From the NCBI GenBank assembly GCA_038501195.1, contig JBBPUQ010000002.1:4913001-4977000 (forward strand): a stretch of 64,000 bases of DNA, in the 5' to 3' direction. Positions 1 to 13,800 of this stretch are shown here, in pieces (the first letter of the stretch is position 1; the number at the start of each line of letters is the position of its first letter). The translations under genes were made by a program, and so were the position numbers. The stretch comes from Nemania diffusa. Lineage: Eukaryota > Ascomycota > Sordariomycetes > Xylariales > Xylariaceae. The notes under the pieces are model-generated. The model ran no database searches. It was not told the origin of the DNA and worked only from the letters and a program-made list of their open reading frames with translations.

Positions 1-3000
1 CAGGTATCGCAGTTTCTCGTCAAGCCAATGCAGCAACAGATTCGAACACAGCACTTCAGCCGAGCAACATTATATGCGTTGATGGCCAACTGCCTTCAAT
101 TCGGCAAGGAGGGTCAGCTATACCCTGGCAATGCCGGCGTAAGCACCACGAGAGCCAAGGTCTGCGAGCTTATCGCCTTGAAATTGTTAAAGGAGTATAG
201 CACGAGGGAACTCATCGATGCTTTGTCTTACGATTTTGACCCCCTCCAAGGGTCCACTCGCCCGCCCCCTTCGCCGAAGGGAAGGGCTCCGGGGAGCAGG
301 GGGAGGACACCGTTTGCCAGGTCATCAACCCTTGAGGTTGCTATTCGCGCTTCTGCCAAGCATTTCGTCTCCCATCCACTCGTTGTCCAGCAGCTTGAGG
401 CCATCTGGAACGGAGCCATCACTTTCTACTCTTCACACGACAATCTTCACCGTGTTCACGCTGAGGCACGGGGAGCCACGACATCCGCTCAGAGAGGCAA
501 TGCCGATGCTCGAACTCCGTTACTAGGTCGCCAATTCCCCAAAGAGCAAGCTTCGCAGCTACCGATGCATGAAATTCCCGTTTGCCGAACAGTCGCTTTA
601 TATGATCCGCGCAATGCTTCCCCCCTGAAACTGTCCCGACTACGTGTCCCCCGTTATCGTTACTTCCTGTCGACATGCTCATTATTCATCATGATCTGTT
701 TGTTTCTCGCAGTTCTCATGGAACGTTCGAGCGTGATAACTTCCCTAGAATTGGTCTTTTGGTTCTGGAGCGCCGGGTTTATGCTAGATGAAGTCGTTGG
801 CTTCAACGAACAGGGATTCTCCCTCTATGTCATGAGCTACTGGAATATTATAGACCTCGGGATCCTGTTGCTTTTGACTATCTACTACGGCATGCGCCTC
901 TGCGGTGTCTTTCTGGTTGACTCTGCCCAATGGAATGAAATGGCGTATGAAGTACTCGCAGCAAATGCCATCTTCCTCCTACCTCGCATCTTCAGTGTTC
1001 TAGATCACTACCCATACTTTTCGCAGCTGTTGATCGCCTTCCGATTTATGGCGGAAGATCTCATGGCTTTGTTCGTTGTGATCTTGATCAGCTGCTCGGG
1101 GTTTTTTGCCTTTTTCACACTCACGAAAAACGAGGACAGTGCTGGCGATGTAGCTTATAAGATTTTTCAAATCCTGATGGGCTTTACGCCTGCTGCATGG
1201 GACGTGTGAGTTAACCCTTCGGGTGCTTCGATGGGCGATTGCTGACGTTGAGATTAGTTGGCCCAAGTACAGTTTCATTGAACGGCTGCTCTTAGTGTTC
1301 TTCCTGATCATCTGCCATTTCCTCGTTGCGTATGTTACTTTCGACCTATCTTCGATAACCGTAGTCTAACAAGTCTACAGCACCATCCTAATTACCGTGC
1401 TGACGAATTCCTTTACGGCCATCGCCTCCAATGCCAAAGAAGAGCACCAGTAAGTAACTTGCCTCTGCCACCGCCTAGTCACTAATGAGATGGTTAGATT
1501 CCTGTTCGCTATCAATACGATCTCCATGGTTAAGAACGATTCACTATTTTCGTACGTCGCACCCACCAATATATTGGCCTGGGTCCTCATCCCTTTACGT
1601 TATATCCTGCCAATTAGACGATTTGTCTTGCTTAACAGAACGGTCATTAAGGTGACACATTGGCCGATCTTGTTCTTGATATTCGTATATGAGAAATATT
1701 ATCTCGCATCGTGGATTTATGAGCCTACGGACTTGGTCGAGAACTCAGGACGCGGAAAAGGGCGCGCCTTCTCGATCGCTGGTGCGACGAACAGAGCTAG
1801 TCTCTTTAGCCCAAATATTCGAACCCGCGAAGAGTCAATCGCTGGCTTTCAAAAAGATCAGGCTCTGGATGAGGTTTTCCGACGACAGCCAGATGCTAAT
1901 ATGATACGTACCCAGAGGAGACAGGAAAGAAGAAAGACACAAACAGCTATACGTAATTGGATGGACCAAAGCGACGAGATTGGAGAGAATCTATCACGAT
2001 GGCCAACTATCGACAGCCGGCCGAGTCATTCGTTGCGGCGAATGAGTATGAGTCGAGACCTGCCAAGACGTTTTCGAACTCTTTCTGATGTTAGATCCGC
2101 TGCCAGTGATCCTGCTGATCTTATGTCGAACAATGGTTTTTTCCCCTCGGCGGCTAGTATAGATGATGCTCAGACAGCAGAGCATGGGCCGAAAGACTTC
2201 ACAGATGCTGATGGTGATGACGAGCTGCTTACAAATGACGAAGACTATGAGGACGAGGTTGCCGACGAGAGCCGCCAAGAGAATACGTCACATGTCGACC
2301 AAGAGGACTATTTCACTACTCCCATAGCATCACGCCGACAGTCCATTATTCCCTCGTCAATTGATTCGATTGACCATCCAACCGTGACCATGTCGCCGGG
2401 AATAGGTGGCGCTACGCGTCGCCAAGGCCTCCATAGCCGCACACTCTCTACCAACACCATATTGTACAATCCCCAGGAGGCAGGCCAGCAGGGATTTAAT
2501 CCTGCATCAATAGCGGAGGAACTGATGGGACCGCGGTCTCGTCCGAAAACAAGTCGAGTGACTCCGACGACGGAGCAATCTACATCCACTGGCATACGCT
2601 CGCCTCGAAGAGCAGACATGGCACGCCCTCGGCCCATACCCAAATCAACGCTTAGCCGAAATGCTCTATTGACCATAGACCCACCTCGACAACAACGGAA
2701 ACCACCGTCCTCGGTCAACTCAGACCTTACAGGGCTCATATCAGGTGCTAAGCACGAGCTCGGGGCGGTGCCTGCGTCTTTTGCAACGCAGATGGCGATG
2801 GCCACGGGACAACTGCGGGGCTTACAGCGTACAAGCTCTGTAGAGAGGGAGCGTGAAAACGCGGATCGCATGTCCAGGCTAGTGCTCGCACGCATGAAGA
2901 CTCTACAAGAAAGTTTTGCCGACGTAGCCCGAGAAGTTCAGCTAATGCGGTCTGCTGTGCCAACAGCGCAGAATTCGGCCGACGAGGCGAGCTCTGTCCC

Positions 3001-3238
3001 CAGCTCACGTGAAGCCGATGTTAATCTACCGCCACCGAGCAGATTCGTGAGGGACATCCGTGGACAGAGGAAAGCACGCCCGCGGAGCGCCAGAGAAGAA
3101 AGAGTAGGAATTGAAAGTGCAGCGATGCACCAGGAACAAAGATTGAAGGGGAAAGGAAAAGAAATTATGAGAGAAGACGACACAGGGGCCGAATATCGGC
3201 GCCCAAGGAAACTTGTGAGGAGAGGAAGCTCCTTATGA
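1..3238 (+). CDS. yvc1: TRP-like vacuolar calcium channel (YVC1 family), 5' partial
   Basis: Exons <1..1205, 1258..1329, 1381..1449 and 1498..3238 give at least 1028 residues. The frame is open to base 1, so the start lies outside the window. The three introns (52, 51 and 48 bp) have GTGAGT, GTATGT and GTAAGT donors. The first third is soluble. A block of hydrophobic segments follows, from about residue 220 to 560 counted from the window edge, containing the conserved stretch LDEVVGFNEQGFSLY and the pore-side segment around FFAFFTL...GFTPAAWDVWPKYSF. The C-terminal 450 or so residues are polar, rich in R/S/E and without hydrophobic segments, so probably a disordered cytosolic tail. Family knowledge: these six-transmembrane TRP channels release Ca2+ from the fungal vacuole. 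Family assignment is strong; the vacuolar site is inferred from yeast YVC1. Confidence 0.9.
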
Positions 3239-6200
3239 GTCCTTTTTAGCTTATACTTTATGTTCCTTCTCCTACTCATCAGGATTCTGCTTAGATGGAG
3301 TAGTATCCATGGAATGGTAAATAGGGGTTAGGTTTGATTTTTTTTCCGCTATGGCCTCCACAGGCAAGCGGTTTTGCATTCGAGGGCGTTTAGGAGGTTG
3401 TCTTATTGTCATCGGTACACAGCACATGGCATTCGGTACTAGCATCATCTCGGTTCTGAGACCGATTCGGGTATATTGCGAATCTTGTATTGATTTGACG
3501 CGCGCGCGAGAGGGAGAAGTATACAAGACATGGCTAGCGTGCACGATTCTCTTGTTTCTGCACAGTAGCACGGGGCAAAGGGGGACTACTGGGCCGCATT
3601 TGGGCGCTTGCGCAGTCAGTGTAAGATTGGTATGTATGAGTCGCATATGGGGCTGCCGAAAAAAGGGCGTTCGTGATTATATGATTTCTAGTTCTAGGTA
3701 TTCAAAGATTCCATCCCGTGCCTGAAAGATTCAGTGCTCGCGTATAGGAAACATGACCCATTTTCTCTGATTTTCCTTTTCACATATCCCCTTAAAAGGG
3801 GGGCAGGTCACCCCGTCATCATGACCGATTGCAAGAAATTCATTCTGCAGCTATCTCGATGCGAAATACCTCGGCAAGCTAATCGTAGAAGTACGGTAAA
3901 TCCAACTACTTGACTGAAAACTTCGTCTCGGTAACTCTGGCACGGTTCCCCTTAAATTTTCAAAATTGCTCCTATTCTCCCTTGGCACGGATATCTCTTA
4001 TTTTGACGACCCAACGTCAGGGGATGTTGTTGTAGGCACCGAGTCGGTGGGTAGGCAGGTAATATGAATGTGATATTACTTCCCACTTCTCTCCCAGTCT
4101 TTTCCTTATTGATTCCCCCTTCCTGATTTCCGAGATGCCGGTTTTTGGTGTTTTGCGCCTTGTCCTGCCTTTCATTTTCCTTTTTCCTTTTCCCCTTTTC
4201 CTTGATTTTTATTTCATTTTTATTTTACTCTTTTATTCCCATTTTGCATTGGGTTGCTTGGTGAGCTGGTTGATTGGGTACGGTATGAGCTCGTCCTCAA
4301 ACCCGTACGTAGGTATTAGGTATTAGGTGGGGTGGGTTGGTTGGAAGTATTTAGATGCCCCCGCCGCTTCGGTCCACGCTGACGTAGAAATTAGGTCCCT
4401 GCCCCTCGCGTTGGGCTCGCTCGTTCCGCGCGAGAGCTAGCCGCTGGTATTGGACTCCGGCGATGGCAAGGCCTGTGGTGAAGAGGCTCGCCATGAGCAA
4501 GGGGCGTGCACGGCTGTTGGGAGTTCGGGTGTTAGGCTCATGATGCTCATCTCTTGTGGTCTTCTAGGTCTTATAATAGGAATCCCGGGAGCGAAAGGGG
4601 TGAGGGGCACTGTGGTGGTTGGGACAGGAACAACGAGATGCGGACACTACTTACAACATTGTTAGACGGCGGGTGTTGGGTTCAGCTCGGTGGTTTGGGG
4701 ATAGCTCGTCCTGTTTACGCTCAGGGCAAATGCAGATAGTGGGCTCGAAGGTTGAGTTCGGGATGCTAATTAAGTGCTTTTGGACTACGCTTTGTTGTTT
4801 GGTGTGGTTAGACTGGAAGGCTGCTAATCTCTGGTGATGCTTTTGTTTCGAATCGCCCAATCACTCGAGTCTACTAAGATTCTAGACCTCTGTCGCTGGG
4901 CTTGAAAGATAGAACAAAGAATGTACTTGGCAGTAGGTACTAGGGAGGTGGTATGCAAGGTACGCAATGACAGAAGCAATAATACTCGATTAGCAAGACA
5001 CGACGTCAAGATTGACTTTGGATGATATAAGATTTAGATCAGATCTGGATATCTAGACTAGATAAAAGCTCTGGGGGGGAAGAAGGAGGGAGAGGCAAGG
5101 GAAGCAAGCCGAGCGGGAACCGAAGAAGATATACCGGGAAACACGAGAACGTTCAGCTTCAAATCAAGGGATCGAGCGTCGCCGATTTCCCCAGTTTTTA
5201 TGTCACACGTTTCCGCACTAGAGACTGCCCACGGTACTATACAATCGCATGTAGTATGCAGGAAAACGACCACGACAAATAGGGGCACCAATGGCAGTGT
5301 TGGGTTGAAAAAAAAACAGAAACAATGTCTCCTGATTTTCGTCGGTCGACCGGCGCCGTTGGAGGTATAGAATGTAGGAGCACACCGCCAAAATGGAGCG
5401 AAGGGCACGCGACCTCGAAACATCCATATCACTAGTACCAAGGATCTAGTCTATCTAGCTACCAGGTAGTGAGATAGGCTACATAGTAGATAATGAGACA
5501 GTGCCCCGCAGAACATGATTGGGCAGAACCTATCAGGTAGCAGGGAACTAGGTTTATGCTAGAGATGAGCACTGACCACACCTATCTGCGGGGATCTGGA
5601 GAAGTGGTGCTGGAGAAGCCCCTGTCAAGAAAAAAAGAACGGGTACGGTAGCTGACGCTATCTGCTTGGTATATTTATCTGCTTGTTTATAGATCCCATG
5701 CATTAAGTATATACATATACCAGGTATGCTGTGTATAATCAATTTTTCATCCGAGGAATTAGCTTCAAGCTATGGCAATATTTTATCAAAAAGTATGCTT
5801 AAATTTAATCGTAGTATAGCTACGCTAAGTAGCTGTGCAAGGTAGATGGGGTCTGACTCCTGTAATTCACCCATTGAGGTTAATACTACCTCCCTAAGTA
5901 GGATGTAGATACAACCTATGTCTTGGAGACAAAGCGATCCCCATGTATGTGCCCTGAGTCATATTCATGGGCCTCACTTCTTCTCAGGCTACCCTTTTTT
6001 TTGTCTTCTGCTCATTACAAAAGCGGCAGACTAAGATTGATGTATAGAGGATAGAGACTGGGCGTCAATTGTAGAGCGCATTTGCTGCATGTAGGCCCTC
6101 CTCTTCGTCTTAGGCATCTTATTAAGTTATCACCCTGGAGCCCCACGGACACAATCCACCGTACTAGAAGCTCCAGTTTATATAATTTTTAAGGTTGAAC

Positions 6201-7510
6201 CGAGGGCCTATTGCTTGAAACAGTTAGTCAACTCTTATTTACAAGTTTCGATTTTAATAAATAGGTAATCTGCTTTTCAATTGATTTAGTATTAAACCTC
6301 GTCTTTCTGTTTCAAAGTTGATAAATTTGTGTTACAGTGGTAGTCCCGAGGAAATTCCTAGGTAAGTACTTGTAGATGCCAACTTAATACGGAACCCCAC
6401 TTATAGGGCTGATATTGCAAGGTCCTGTTCACGCCATGTACTTAAATACCCATTTACAGTGCCTAGGTACTTCACTGTACCAGGATGTACTGTAGAATTG
6501 TTGAATGGGGCACCAAGCTAACCACCGAAGCTCTAACGCGTAGGTACAGTACTCTATGCTCTTACATCGTCTCATTTAAAAAAGAATAACTAAAACTAGA
6601 ATAATGGAAGCATATTATCATTATAAAGGCGAAATATTATTGTTTCCCCTTTATTTTCTGAAGTATACAGTTTCCAATTTAAGATGGTAGTTGCGAGCAC
6701 TTCTCTGGTCTGTTCGAGATGTATCTAGATTCTCTTATTTCATTTGTTACCTTAAACTAACTTAGTGAAGTGTTACTTCAGCTCTTCCTCACGTCGATTT
6801 ACCTCGGAAATGCTGTTGACCTAAAAAGTGTTCCTGGTAAATAGTGCAGTGTACATTGGTGCCTATTTAATTGAGAATAAGGCTGTTTTATACCGTGGTC
6901 CACGACGGTTGCTCTAGATTGTTGGGGCTTACCGAGTCCACCAACTGAAGTAGAGCTTCGGTGGTATTTCCAAGTACGTGAACTTTGTATAGCACGCCCA
7001 TGATTCCCCCTCAACTTTAGGCTCAAAGATAACCCAGAGCACGTAGATGACGTCTCACAGTGACTCGAGTATTTGTCGCTGACCTATTGGCTGTATTCGC
7101 CTTGCGGCGTGCTTATCATGAGGTAGTGCGACAGGTGATCAAGAGTTCCTGCAGTGGGGGCCGCCGGAGTCACTTTGGCAACCCCGCCACCAGTCAGTCA
7201 TCAGGCTGCCGCCATAATCCATCGAAGCATACCTATGTACGTGCAACAGCCGTTTCAGTTACTTTAGGAACCCAGGCAGTCTGGGCAACAACAAGACAAA
7301 CAAGTTGCCTTACTGCCCACCGACTTTCTGACCTAACCTTTTTTTGTGCACAAATCTGAGTAACAGAGAGGCAAAAACAACCACCTTAGAAAACAACCCG
7401 CTTCCTAATTTATATATACTCTCTCTAGTGTTCACGCAGAAGGATCAGCCTATCCCTTTCCTAGCAAGTTCGCTCACTTCATCTAGTCCTCCCATATGCT
7501 GCTTGGAACC
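3239..7510. other. Gene-free stretch, about 4.3 kb
   Basis: No reading frame here shows a recognisable domain, conserved motif or plausible exon chain; the longest open frames (about 120 codons at 3272-3725 and 5058-5441) overlap on opposite strands and look random. A strong T/C-rich tract lies at 4160-4250. Short palindromic words of the type ACCTAGGT/TACCTA recur at 6360-6550, as in other intergenic parts of this window. The last 200 bp before 7511 probably holds the promoter and 5' UTR of the next gene. A lncRNA or a very divergent gene cannot be excluded. Confidence 0.6.
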
Positions 7511-9874
7511 ATGGCAGGCCAAAGAGACGACCTCGATACCAAAATTGGACAGCTGTTGCAGCTAAACTCAGGTGCTGACACTGGTACTCCTGCTGAGTTA
7601 CGCAAGCAAGCCGATTATCAACGACTAGAAAGCCTGAGTGTTGCCACCACATCGGGAGATACGCTGGTGATCGTCAATTTCCCGCCAGGGAACTTCGTCA
7701 ACTGCCATGGGTGGAAGGTATCTTTTCATCTCCTAGTCCTCCATGCTCTTCTTAATTCCTTATTGTGCCTGTCTTTTCATACTCCCCCCCTGTATTGTCC
7801 TCACAACTTACCAATTTATCTCTGTAGTGGGAATCGAAGGAATTCTTGATGAATTCCCAGCAGCTACTTGCGACTGGCTCATCCGTGTTTGCAAAGAAGC
7901 TGTCACCGGAGGGCCAGGAACAAGCTAAGCGCCGTCTCAGTCGCGATGGCAAAACCCATACGTATGCTAAATACGTTCTGGATCTAACTCCGCCGGCCGA
8001 AGGGGACGAGTTAGCCTCACAGGTCGCTCAACTATCCTTGTCTCAAGGTGTGAGAGACTGGTGGTTATCTCATTATGTTTCAGGCGTTTCGAAGCATCTT
8101 GTTTTCGGACATGACGACGTGTGCACTCAACATATCGAAGCATTCCTCTCTGAGGTCGATGCTAACAAGAGGCAACCCACGTCTGACTCTTTCGTAGATA
8201 TCGGCTTTGTGGAATACCCAATGGCAAGAAAGATTGCTGACTATTGTCCAATTCGCCACCGAGCCGCTATCCTTCGCCTGCTTTTGGCTATATCGCACGG
8301 AGACCTTGTCCTAGACTCTGCTCCACGCACGGCCACTATGGCTGTGGTTGCAAGGGTATTGGACTGTGAGAAGGTTGTGGTATGTCTACCCCTCTGCCAT
8401 AAGTGACACGGGAAGGAATGAAATCACAAATCAGCTAACCGTTTGTTGATAGACCGATTCTGTCTTGAGCTGGCTTATTGAGGAGCCTAATCAAAATTTT
8501 ATCGACGTCAATCCTGAAGATGCCTTGACCATCGCCGTAAGTCGTACCCTTTACTATTCATTCTCACTTCCTTCCCCGTCTGTGCAAAGAGTTCCTCTTT
8601 TATAGGATCAAACCTTAGACTTGGTATACCGAAGATTCCTATACTAATCTGAGTCGTTATAGTGGACCTTGCAACTCCCGTCTGTTGCCCGTGGAGCTTT
8701 CCGGGTTCTAGTAGTAGAGAGAGCTATGGAGATTCTTGACAAGAAAAGAGCAGGAGACACTAACAAGCAACGGCTATCGATATTCGGACGGCCTCGCGGG
8801 ACCGTGGGCGAGGAGCCGGATACATGTATCCAGCATGCCGCGCAAAGACTAGGGCAGAGAGCAGAGGAGTTGTGTGCTCGAATAAAGTCTTATGACGTGG
8901 TCTCGTATCTTGGAATCAAGCAATGGCCGGACCATGATCCAGAGATGTGCCAGAGGCTCCGTTACTATATACATCGAACTGTGCAGTCCGCCGAGGATAG
9001 GCCTACCACCTTCGAGTTCAGCACAGAACCGTACGACCGAAACCGGGCTCGGTATGAGTCAGAAGCTAACCTCGTGCCAACGAGGGACATTTATCAGACA
9101 CTATCCCCGACACAGCGTATTCTTACCAGCTGCTTTTGGCGTTCACTCTTCACACTTGCCAACTCGTACGACAACCTCGAAAGACATTTCGCAGCCGAAC
9201 TTTCCCCCGGCTATCTGCCCTTTTACTCGCCGCAACTTGGAACACAGCAGCGCGCCGACGAATTTGATATACGTATGTTTAAGAGAGAGTTCACCACGGC
9301 AATTCTCAACCTCGAGTATAGATGGGTGTCCCCCGCGCTCGAGGTAAACATTCCGCAACATAGCCCCTTAGTCCTAGGTCTCTCGGAGGACGAGTTTAAA
9401 TTCCTCCCGCTCTGGGCTGGGGGCCTGGACGATGAAACAGGCGCCGTTTTCCAGTCCGACATCCCCGATGCAGAACGTGGATTTCCGATCGGGCCCGGGC
9501 CCAGCTTCCGTACTGGAGAGACTATCTCCGGGGATGATGATGAAATGTCCACTATAAAAGGTAGCGATGACGCCGCCACGGTGGCCACGGGGACGGATAC
9601 AGAAACAATGACTGGAGGTTACTCTGTCATCGCCACCGATTCGCAAACAACTAGCCTTGACTATGACGAAATCATCTTGGCTGCTGCCGCTGCCGAGATC
9701 TCTCTCACCAACTCTCAAGGGCCTGATGTCGCCTCTGCTGTACAAGAAGACATGACTCCGCCCTTCGCCATACGGATGCCTACAGCCTCTCACGACAATC
9801 TCGATTGGATGATTGAGTCTTCAGATGACGAAGATATAGGCCTAGATGACACTGAGGATCTTGATATGTCTTGA
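7511..9874 (+). CDS. Fungal protein of unknown function (684 aa)
   Basis: Exons 7511..7717, 7828..8379, 8453..8536 and 8663..9874, all joined in phase 0 with GTATCT, GTATGT and GTAAGT donors. The chosen ATG (AACCATGGC) has a good context; an in-frame ATG at 7496 would add five residues. Residues 35-110 read TSGDTLVIVNFPPG...WESKEFLMNSQQLLATGSSVFAKKL, which has the rhythm of a BTB/POZ N-terminal half (charged strand, then a helix pair after SSVF), but the match is weak and I do not claim it. The middle is mixed helical. The C-terminal 130 residues are acidic and Thr/Ser-rich, ending DDEDIGLDDTEDLDMS. There are no signal peptide, membrane segments or catalytic motifs I recognise. The four-exon structure with clean phase-0 junctions makes it a real gene; function unknown. 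Confidence 0.85.
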
Positions 9875-10878
9875 TCGACGCCCTTCGCCTTTGATCACAT
9901 CACATATTACCGCGATGAAAAAGCTTGACCTATTTTGTATGATGTAGATATTTTCATCATACCAGGCTCATTGGAAATATGCATAAAAGCATTGCCGTCT
10001 GCGAACGCTGGCCGTGCACAGCTGATGTCAGCATGCCCGCGCCCGTGTTTTCTGTATTTTAATGAGGCAAATGAACTGTCTTTTTTCTACATCAACAAGG
10101 AAAGGTCGGCGGTACACTTGATAGACTTGACATTCTTTGCACGTTGGCATTTAGAATGTGGAATGGACGCATGGCATAGCATGGCATGGCATATAATGTA
10201 AGATAGGTTGTGCTCTGCCTATCTGAGCTAAGTAGCTTCGAGGCCCCATCGTTGCTTAATTCCGTTAGGAGGGAAAGCATTAATAAGGCTTGGGATCTGC
10301 ATGGTGTTAACAAATGTAATTTAAAATGACAGAATGGCTTTGACAATGCACTTCTATTGTCAGGAATGACTACAACTCATACAAGATGTAGAGCGAAAGC
10401 TAACCATGGGGGGGTATTTACTCGATTTCATTGCAACACCAAAGGAGTTGAAGAAATCTTACATAGGAGGATCGACAATTTGTCCTACCACGAGTAGACC
10501 GTCTAGATTGCTCTATGGTCTAGGAGAGCAACTCGCCATGTGTAAAACTCATTGTATTTTATTTCGCATCATCGAAAGCAGATAGAAAAAGGTATCATCC
10601 GGATCTAGAAAGCAATATCAAGCGAGGTTTGATGACTCCATTTGCCATGCCGCAACAGCAAACTCCTGAATTCAGAGTGAGTGATCCCGAATCCGGACGC
10701 ACACACGCAGCCCTATCCTTTTGAACGCCGATAGGTGCAACCATCTTTCTTCTTCTGTGATAGCACACCTTGTGACTCCTGTATACTGCCCAGTGCCCCG
10801 AGTCTATGTTCTCCGAATGCTCTCAACTATGAGCTATTAGACACACTGAAAACCCGACTCAATGCGGAAAAGTCGAGC
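9875..10878. other. Convergent intergenic region
   Basis: This holds the 3' ends of two convergent genes. No coding signal is seen. A small run of CATGGCATAG-type repeats lies at 10170-10198. Nothing else stands out. Confidence 0.6.
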
Positions 10879-13800
10879 CTAAAATTCATCGTCTTCCATA
10901 TTGACGCCAATAGTGTCTGTGGATTGTTGCTTTTTTGGGCGACCTCGTGCTCGCGGTCTTGAGTTGCTCCGCGCTCGCTTTTTCCGACCACCAGGAGTGT
11001 TGGCTGCCTTTCTTTTCCGGCCACGGGCATCGAGCGCCGCTTCATCATCATCAGCTGCCTCAGGAGTCTGCGGTTCGCCGTCTGCATCGAGGTCTTCGTC
11101 GTCGTCTTCTTCCCCAATCTTGACCTCGCTGTCGACATTCATGAGATCAACGAAGGCTTTGCATTGCTGCATCATACGCTCTGGCATATCAAGGCCTGTC
11201 ATGATAAAAGCAATATCATCCCAGAACTTGTCGCCTGTAACGCCTTGAATTTTTACCGGGGCCTTTGTGAGGTCCTTGGGTGGTCCTTTATTTTTGACTT
11301 CCCGGCGGCTAGAATTGAGACCATACAGCCGGCGAAGAAATGTGCGGACCTCCCAGACAGCCGAAAGAATCATGGAACTAGCTGTCAATTGGCGAAATCG
11401 TTGCATGTTAATCGACTCCGGAATCACGAGAGCTGTAGATGGCGCTTCGCCTTCTACAGGTTGCTGTGTAGCTGTACCCTGATCTATGCGCACTTGAAAG
11501 ATCTCAGATTCCATTGTCTGAGCAATGCCGGCACCTGTTCCCGTCACTAACTTCTCCAGAGCAGAGACAACTGCTTGAAGATCGCCGACGTTGACAAACT
11601 CAAAGAACGCAATGTTTTCAAGTAGGAAGCGAGAGTAAGCTACGTGTGATGGAAGGGGCTCGCTAATGTCAAGTTCAGAAGGGTCGAATTCTAATTGACT
11701 AACCATCTTCCCTAGAAACCTAACACGGTTCTTTGATTTACTGATCTTTAGTATTTCAATCAAGAGATGTAATTTTGACGTGAAAGGCGCCTCAGTAGCG
11801 CCGCGGCAATCTCGAACCACATCTTGTTGATACTGGAATGCCGACTGGACCGCCTTGGCGTATTCTCGCTCAAGTACACTTTCGTATTTTTCATGCAATG
11901 CCCTGTGCTCGTGATAAGCAAGCTCCGAAATTCTAGTGACTGGGCAAGTCTCTAGAGTGATGAGAGTCACACCAGTCTCTTTGGGATGTACCAGGCCTTG
12001 CCGGTTGATGCTTGCGAGAATCTCGACTGCGAGGAAAGCGTGGTCATCCTGCGTTGCCAAAGCAATTCTTGTTATAGCCGTGAGGAACCGCTGCGTCGTT
12101 GCGCTAGCTACATCATCAAAGCTTGTGCTGCCCATGACCTTGAGGTCCTTCTTTTCTTTCGCTGCATTGGGGTTTGACTGATTCGACCTCTGTTCCTCGG
12201 CGAAGAGAAATTCCCTAAATGAGCGGAGGACCATGGACTCTAAAATCACAGTTTGTTCTTTGAAAACTTGCTCGAAGACCGAGATTACATTCTCCGTGAC
12301 AAAATTTCTGGGATTAGACTGGCAAATTAGGCCGATGGCATCTAGTGCAGGTCTTCTTATGTCAACCGATTGCGCTGCGTGAGCGAAGGGACAGATCACA
12401 TCCACCATGAGTTTAGATACCGAATCTCCCTTCCAGTTCGGAAATTTGCTTTTGAAAAGATCTTTATGGCTGTCAAGCTGGCAATGCTTACCTCCCATCC
12501 CGACAATAAGCGAGTAGCGGTCGAATTGCCTAGTGGTCTTCTGATCTAGACCTTTGGCTAGCATGCTTCGTATTTTTTGAATGCCAGCAAGACTCGAGGA
12601 GATAAGACGAGCAACGGGCTCCGTATTGCTAAGCAGACCGCTAATGATCCATATGCAGGCTGTCACATCATCTAGCAGCGTCCTTGTAATTTTAGCAGTC
12701 GCGGGCATAAGATGAGCTCGTATTTCCGAAAGGAATTGGGAGTGCACACTGGATACTTGGGGCAAGACTCTCCGATATATGACTACAACAGCTCTCGAGA
12801 CAATTAAGTCTTCGCTTGTGCTGACGCTGGCGACGTGTGGTTTGAGAAGTCTTATTTGTTCGAACGTGAACAGTTTTGGGTCTGCTTTTGCGAATATCAT
12901 TAGAACCTGCAAGGCATCCTTCCCTGATGGAGCAGAAGGGTCGTTGGACTCAGGGTTGTCCACGAGGTCGAACATATTAGCTACGAGTTTAGTGCAAACT
13001 CGGGTGTTGGCTTCGCACATCTTGGATTCGGGTGCTAAAATTGTCTGGAAGACTTTGTCAAGAATGAGCGCGGTATTGCCTTGCTTTGCTGTCTGAACCA
13101 TTAGAGCGACATGGTCTGTGAGTGATTGTTTGAAAGACACGGAATCATCGTCCTTGTAGAATGGTGATATCCATATCTCTTCAATCATTTGTCTCGCTAG
13201 CTCGCGAACCCCTTCATCTGGATCCTGCATTCTGTGTAGGAGGCCGTTAGCAATACTACTTCGAACGGCCTTGTTTTCATTGCCCAGATAAATATCTTTG
13301 GCAAGTTTCATTGCCCTCTTCCGTACGCCCACACCGGAATCAATGAAACGTTGGATGACTGTAGGGGTCATTCTCTCTTCGAGCCTTGGGCGCATGCTTA
13401 TACACTTTCCAATTAGGCCGAGAGCTGAATCGCGCACCTGGGGCGATGAATCATTAGAGCACTGAAGTATAAGGTCGATGAAAACACTGTCGCCGTCGAG
13501 AATTGTCGGGTCTGTCTCGAGGACCTGATTGACACTCTTGAGACTTCGGCTGCGCACAGTTGCTTGGTCTGTGGTCATTGAACCCATAAGCACATTCAAA
13601 ATATTCCTGAAGGCCATACAGAAGTTTGATCGTAGCAATAAAATTGCGTGAGACAGTTTTGCGTGATTGGGGGCAACGGATTTGAACCTCCATTCTCTCG
13701 ACAGCCACTTCGAATCCTCAATCATATTCCGTAGACGATATGCTGTCCTGCCAAACTCCGAATGCCGTTCCGCAGAGTCGTCATCTAGGGCAGAGTCATA

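Noticed and set aside
3272..3725. Overlapping open frames of about 124 codons on both strands
   Set aside because: No conserved motif or splice structure; mutual overlap suggests chance.
5058..5441. Minus-strand frame of 127 codons
   Set aside because: Cysteine/phenylalanine-rich reading of a purine-rich stretch; no recognised domain.
7742..7827. Reading through the first intron of the 684-residue gene
   Set aside because: Gives hydrophobic unconserved sequence ending in a stop; the phase-0 splice joins WK to WESKEF cleanly.
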